Positions 59,575 through 64,000 of a stretch of DNA of 64,000 bases are shown here, piece by piece (position 1 is the first letter of the stretch; the number at the start of each line of letters is the position of its first letter). The translations under genes were made by a program, and so were the position numbers. Location of the stretch: the NCBI RefSeq assembly GCF_003432385.1, contig NZ_CP031841.1, forward strand, positions 2,891,579 through 2,955,578, written 5' to 3'. The notes under the pieces were generated by a model. The model was not told the origin of the DNA and ran no database searches. It saw nothing but the letters and a program-made list of their open reading frames with translations. The stretch is from Breoghania sp. L-A4. Its GTDB lineage: Bacteria > Pseudomonadota > Alphaproteobacteria > Rhizobiales > Stappiaceae.

Positions 59575-59688
59575 TCCCGTCCCTGCCGGTTCGCGTCAAA
59601 TCCGACCGAGACACGCCCGGTCTCGCGCATGAAATCGATCATGTCGGGGACGGATCGCAGCGGCCTGACGGATCAGCTCGGTTCTGCC

Positions 59689-61220
59689 TCACAACGGAAT
59701 GTTGTCGTGTTTCTTCCACGGCGTGTCGTCCTGCTTGTTGCGCAGGAGCGCGAGCGCGCGCGAGACGCGCTTGCGGGTGGAATGTGGCATGATGACCTCG
59801 TCGATGTAGCCACGCTCGGCGGCCACGAAGGGATTGGCGAAGCGGTCCTCATAGTCCTTGGTGCGCGCGGCGATCTTGGCGGCATCGCCGAGTTCGGATC
59901 GGTAGAGGATCTCGACCGCGCCCTTGGCGCCCATCACCGCGATCTCGGCCGTCGGCCAGGCATAATTGACGTCGCCGCCGATATGTTTCGAGCTCATCAC
60001 GTCATAGGCGCCGCCATAGGCCTTGCGGGTGATAACGGTGATTTTCGGCACGCTGGCTTCCGCATAGGAGAAGAGCAGCTTGGCACCGTGCTTGATCAGC
60101 CCGCCGTATTCCTGCGCGGTGCCCGGCAGGAAACCCGGAACGTCGACGAAGGTAACCAGCGGGATGCCGAAACAGTCGCAGAAGCGCACGAAGCGCGCCG
60201 CCTTGCGCGAGGCGTCAGAATCCAGCACGCCGGCCAGCACCATCGGCTGATTGGCGACGATCCCCACGGTGCGGCCCTCGACGCGGCCGAAACCGGTGAT
60301 GATATTGCCGGCGAACTTCGCCTGAAGCTCGAAGAAGTCGCCCTCGTCCACCGTCTTGGCGATCAGTTCGTGCATGTCGTAGGGCTTGTTGGGATTGGCC
60401 GGCACAAGGGTATCGAGGCTCATTTCCATCCGGTCCGGATCGTCATAGCCCCCAGCGTCGGCAACTCGGCCCGGTTGTTCATCGGCAGGAAGTCCACCAG
60501 CCGCCGCATCTGCAGCAGCGCGTCCACATCGTTGTCGAACCCGCCGTCGGCAATCGAGGATTTCACCGTGTGGATCGACGCGCCGCCGAGCTCCTCCGCC
60601 GTGACAGTCTCGTTGGTGACCGTCTTCACCACGTCGGGGCCAGTGACGAACATGTAGGAGGTGTCGCGCACCATGAAGATGAAATCGGTCATCGCGGGGG
60701 AATAGACATCCCCGCCCGCGCACGGTCCCATGATCAGCGAGATCTGCGGGATGACGCCCGAGGCGATCACATTGCGCCGAAACACCTCGCCATAGCCGCC
60801 CAGCGCCGCCACACCCTCCTGGATCCGCGCGCCGCCTGCATCGAACAGTCCGATGATCGGCGCGCGGTTGCGCAGCGCCATATCCTGGATCTTCATGATC
60901 TTCTGGGCATGGGTCTCCGAAAGCGAGCCGCCGAAGACAGTGAAATCCTTCGAGAACACATAAACCGTACGGCCGTTGATGGTGCCCCACCCGGTCACCA
61001 CGCCATCGCCTGGAATATGCTGGTCCTGCATGCCGAAATCGGTGCAGCGATGCTGCTTGAACATGTCGAATTCCTCGAACGATCCCTCGTCGAGGAGAAT
61101 CTCGATGCGCTCGCGCGCGGTCAGCTTGCCGCGGGCATGCTGCGCATCGATGCGCCGCTGGCCACCTCCGAGCCGGGCGACGTCGCGCCGGCTTTCCAAT
61201 TCTACGAGGATTTCCTTCAT
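59689..61220 (-). CDS. pccB: propionyl-CoA carboxylase beta subunit (carboxyltransferase), frame broken once
   Basis: PccB transfers CO2 from biotin (on PccA) to propionyl-CoA. The start reads [25 protein letters not shown]; motifs are [52 protein letters not shown] and, in the C-terminal half, [14 protein letters not shown] and [18 protein letters not shown] (acyl-CoA oxyanion sites). The frame is lost near 60450-60456 (a run of five G on the minus strand); one added G gives [13 protein letters not shown] and 510 residues. Its partner pccA is about 12 kb away on the same strand; the two are usually separated in this group. Confidence 0.95.
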
Positions 61221-61489
61221 GGCCCGGACCGGTCCTTCCCGCATCGTTCGTCCGGCACAACGCACCGGATCGTCGTTTTGACGTTCATGTGGAACCACTT
61301 GAACGCATTATGCTCTACCATGACGGCCGGCGGCGGCAAAGTCAGCCCTATGGATGACCGCCGGTTGCATTCCGATCCCAAGTGCCCAATTGTTAGGCAA
61401 GGCAGCGTGAGATTTGGCCTTGGCCAAAGGCCCCGTAATTTGCAATGATTTTAGGCAGCGAACGTCATTACCAACGGAAAGCAAAATAG

Positions 61490-62914
61490 TTGACGGAGGA
61501 AAACGCGTTCTTCAATGAAATGGCCGATGCGACGGGGTTGCCCCGGCCGGCCTATGAGATGCTCGACAGCTGGCTGCAGACCCAGCCCAAGAGCGATCTG
61601 GCGCGGTTGTCTCGCGAGGCCGAGACCATATTCCGCCGCCACGGCATCACTTTCGCCGTCTACGGAACCGACGAAGAGACCGAGCGGCTTATTCCCTTCG
61701 ACATCATTCCCCGCATCATCGCCGCCCGCGAGTGGCGCAAACTGGCCGCCGGCATCGACCAGCGGGTGCGCGCGCTGAACGCGCTCATCCACGATCTGTA
61801 TCACCGTCAGGAAATCATCCGCGCCGGGCGCATCCCCGCCGAGCTTGTGATCCAGAATGAGGCGTTCCTGCCGGAGATGATCGGGCACACGCCGGCGCGG
61901 CAGGTCTACGCCCATATTATCGGCACCGATCTGGTGCGGGTTTCGGAGGACGAATTCTACGTCCTCGAGGACAACACCCGCACGCCCTCCGGTGTCTCCT
62001 ACATGCTGGAGAACCGGGAAACCATGATGCACATGTTTCCCGAGCTGTTCCAGAATCACCGAATCGCGCCGATCGAGCATTATCCCGAGCTTCTGCGCGA
62101 GACGCTGGAAAGCGTCGCGCCCCCTGCGTGCGACGGCCCGCCGACCATCGCGGTGCTCACGCCGGGCATCTACAATTCCGCCTATTACGAACACGCGTTC
62201 CTGGCCGACACCATGGGCGTGGAGCTGGTCGAGGGGCGCGATCTTTTCGTCAAGGACGGCTTTCTCTACATGCGCACAACGCGCGAACCGGAGCGGGTCG
62301 ACGTCCTCTACAGGCGCATCGACGACGACTTCCTCGATCCGCTGACATTCCGCCCCGATTCGGCCATCGGCGTGCCCGGCCTGTTCGACGTCTATCGTGC
62401 GGGACGGGTCACAATCACCAATGCGCCCGGCACCGGCATCGCCGACGACAAGGCGATGTACACCTACATGCCGGAAATCATCGAGTTCTATACCGGCCAG
62501 AAGCCGATCCTGAACAACGTGCCCACATGGAAGTGCGAGGAGTCCGACAGCCTGAAGTACGTGCTGGAAAACCTGCACGAGCTTGTGGTCAAGGAAGTGC
62601 ACGGCTCGGGCGGCTACGGCATGCTCGTGGGCCCGGCCTCCACCAAGAAGGAACGCGCCGCCTTCACCCGCAAGCTCAAGGCGCGGCCAGGCAACTACAT
62701 CGCCCAGCCGACCCTGGCGCTCTCCGCCTGCCCCACATTTGTCGGCGCCGGCGTGGCGCCGCGCCACGTCGATCTGCGGCCCTATGTTCTGATCGGCGAC
62801 AAGGTGCGGATCACGCCGGGCGGACTGACCCGGGTTGCCATGAAGAAGGGCTCGCTTGTGGTCAACTCCAGCCAGGGCGGCGGCACCAAAGACACATGGG
62901 TTCTGGAAGATTGA
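61490..62914 (+). CDS. circularly permuted ATP-grasp family protein
   Basis: The 474-residue protein has the permuted ATP-grasp (type 2) landmarks: LVQNEAFLPEM-type start of the core (VIQNEAFLPEM), HIIGTDLVRVSEDEFYVLEDNTRTPSGVSYM, LTPGIYNSAYYEHAFLA, ELVVKEVHGSGGYGMLVGP, and RPYVLIGDKVRITPGGLTRVA. Such genes pair with alpha-E proteins, as here, and often with a transglutaminase; the ligation product is unknown. The start is uncertain: a TTG at 61490 opens the frame, and an ATG at 61520 would shorten it by ten residues. The alpha-E gene follows 40 bases later. Confidence 0.92.
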   Translation: MTEENAFFNEMADATGLPRPAYEMLDSWLQTQPKSDLARLSREAETIFRRHGITFAVYGTDEETERLIPFDIIPRIIAAREWRKLAAGIDQRVRALNALIHDLYHRQEIIRAGRIPAELVIQNEAFLPEMIGHTPARQVYAHIIGTDLVRVSEDEFYVLEDNTRTPSGVSYMLENRETMMHMFPELFQNHRIAPIEHYPELLRETLESVAPPACDGPPTIAVLTPGIYNSAYYEHAFLADTMGVELVEGRDLFVKDGFLYMRTTREPERVDVLYRRIDDDFLDPLTFRPDSAIGVPGLFDVYRAGRVTITNAPGTGIADDKAMYTYMPEIIEFYTGQKPILNNVPTWKCEESDSLKYVLENLHELVVKEVHGSGGYGMLVGPASTKKERAAFTRKLKARPGNYIAQPTLALSACPTFVGAGVAPRHVDLRPYVLIGDKVRITPGGLTRVAMKKGSLVVNSSQGGGTKDTWVLED

Positions 62915-62954
62915 CCGGCCCTGGAGGATCGATGCGCCTGAAAGGAACAACACA

Positions 62955-63904
62955 GTGCTAGGCCGGACCGCGAGTTCCCTATTCTGGCTGTCTCGCCACG
63001 TCGAGCGCTCGGAGAACATGGCCCGGCTGGTCGACGTCGGTTACCGCATCTCGCTGCTGCCGGGTCTGGGCACCGACGGACACCGCGAGGACTGGATGTC
63101 GACGCTGGTCAGCGCCGGCTGCGCAAGCGGCTTCCCGAACGTCTACGACGAGGTCAACGAGCGCAACGTCATCAACTACATGCTGTTTGACGCGTCCAAT
63201 CCCTCCAGCGTGTTCTCGTGCCTTCAGACGGCGCGCAACAACGCCCGCTCGGTGCGCACAGCGCTGACGCGCGAAATGTGGGAAAGCCTGAACACCACCT
63301 GGCTCGAGTTCAACGAGATCAAGCCGCATCACATGACGCGCAACAAGCTGCCGAGCTTCCTCGACTGGATCAAGGAACGCTCGATGCTGTTTCGCGGCGC
63401 CCTGCTCGGCACCATCCTGCGCAACGACACGTTTCATTTCAGCCAGTTCGGCGCCTTCATCGAACGCGCGGACAACACCTCGCGTATCCTCGACGTGAAA
63501 TATCACCTGCTGCTGCCGCAGAACGAAACCATCGGCGGCGGCATCGACAGCTATCAGTGGTCAACGATCCTGCGCTCCGTGTCGGCACACCGCAACTACC
63601 GCTGGATCTACCGCGACAACACTCCGAAACCGTGGAACGTGGCGGAGTTCCTGATTCTGCGCCGGGAAATGCCGCGCTCGCTGATTCACTGCTACGCCTG
63701 GATTTCGGAAAGCATGGACGGTCTCGAACAGCTCTACGGCGAGCGCAGCGAGTCCATGGATATCGCCCTGAAAACCTACGACAGCCTGCGAAAAGGGGAT
63801 ATGAACGCCATTTTCTCTGGGGTTTGCACGAATTCCTTTCTGAGTTCATTGCCCATAACAATGCCCTGACCAGCACCATGGCGGCGGACTACAATTTCGC
63901 CTGA
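62955..63904 (+). CDS. alpha-E domain protein, frame broken once
   Basis: This all-helical family is always tied to permuted ATP-grasp proteins. It starts MLGRTASSLFWLSRHVERSENMARLVDVGYR (GTG start, AAGGA eight bases upstream). It continues with ARNNARSVRTALTREMWE and HFSQFGAFIERADNTSRILDVKYH, the repeated E/R-rich helices that give the family its name. The frame is lost near 63817-63822 (TCTGGGGTTT); one added G restores SGGLHEFLSEFIAHN and the ending MAADYNFA, giving 316 residues, the usual size. Confidence 0.92.
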
Positions 63905-64000
63905 TTGCCATATCCGGAAATATTGTGTCCAATCGCCCGGGCTCGTCTCCGGCGGTCGTACGCGGACTGCAATGCAGGTTCTTCACGTCACCCGGTCACG
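63905..64000 (+). other. window edge after the alpha-E gene
   Basis: Ninety-six bases remain. An ATG at 63972 opens a frame MQVLHVTR that runs off the window. A transglutaminase gene would be the expected neighbour of an ATP-grasp/alpha-E pair, but eight codons cannot confirm that. Confidence 0.3.

Overview
The window is about 64 kb of GC-rich (estimated mid-60s percent, not computed) chromosomal DNA. It comes from an alphaproteobacterium, most likely of the order Hyphomicrobiales (Rhizobiales); a Stappiaceae-like genome is possible. The evidence is the hupB-lon-clpX-clpP-tig block, a glnB-glnA pair behind a sigma-54-type promoter, split propionyl-CoA carboxylase genes, a Rhizobiales-style RNase E, and intergenic repeats of the TAGAGCAAATCC type. 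There are no prophages, insertion sequences, CRISPR arrays or rRNA operons. It is mostly core housekeeping sequence with a few accessory items.

Layout. 0-8.3 kb: a MarR-type regulator tail, tRNA-Val, HU, and the protein quality-control genes lon, clpX, clpP and tig, then tRNA-Leu(TAG). 8.4-12.4 kb: NAD(P)HX repair enzyme and the nitrogen pair glnB-glnA. 12.4-16.5 kb: a PhoA-type alkaline phosphatase behind a Pho-box-like site, then a three-gene ABC cassette whose permease has a histidine-rich loop (probably metal-linked). 17.2-31.1 kb: anmK, tyrS, a large AsmA/YhdP-like protein, bcp, an M23 peptidase, prfB with its programmed frameshift, mrcA and an N-acetylmuramoyl-L-alanine amidase, so much of it concerns the cell envelope. 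32-41.2 kb: rne, then a long minus-strand run (isovaleryl-CoA dehydrogenase, GNAT, CcdAB, thioesterase, VOC protein, FetAB, MgtE). 41.5-48.5 kb: tRNA-Leu(GAG), fliN, lipB, acylphosphatase, HAD phosphatase, pccA, DUF1294 and pentapeptide-repeat proteins. 48.5-64 kb: a CHASE4-GGDEF protein overlapping an amine oxidase, a zinc-type CDF exporter, a leaderless subtilase, a CidA/LrgB pair, folB, small stress-like proteins, pccB, and a permuted ATP-grasp/alpha-E pair.

Main caveat. At least fifteen conserved genes each carry an apparent one-base deletion, always inside or beside a run of G or C (lon, clpX, the two outer genes of the ABC cassette, mrcA, ivd, the VOC gene, fetB, lipB, acyP, the CDF gene, the S8 peptidase, lrgB, pccB, the alpha-E gene). 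Adding one base to the run restores a full-length, family-sized protein every time. I read these as homopolymer sequencing errors, not pseudogenes, and annotate the intact genes across the break. The prfB shift differs: it is a genuine recoding site, of opposite sign.

The most notable non-routine items are: two copies of a roughly 105-bp double-hairpin repeat, each of which supplies the stop codon of its upstream gene; the metal-linked ABC cassette; a chromosomal CcdAB module; the subtilase without a signal peptide; an AT-rich patch at 58.8 kb; and a terminator on the minus strand at 23.4 kb with no gene to terminate. I found no clearly new multi-gene defence or mobile system.
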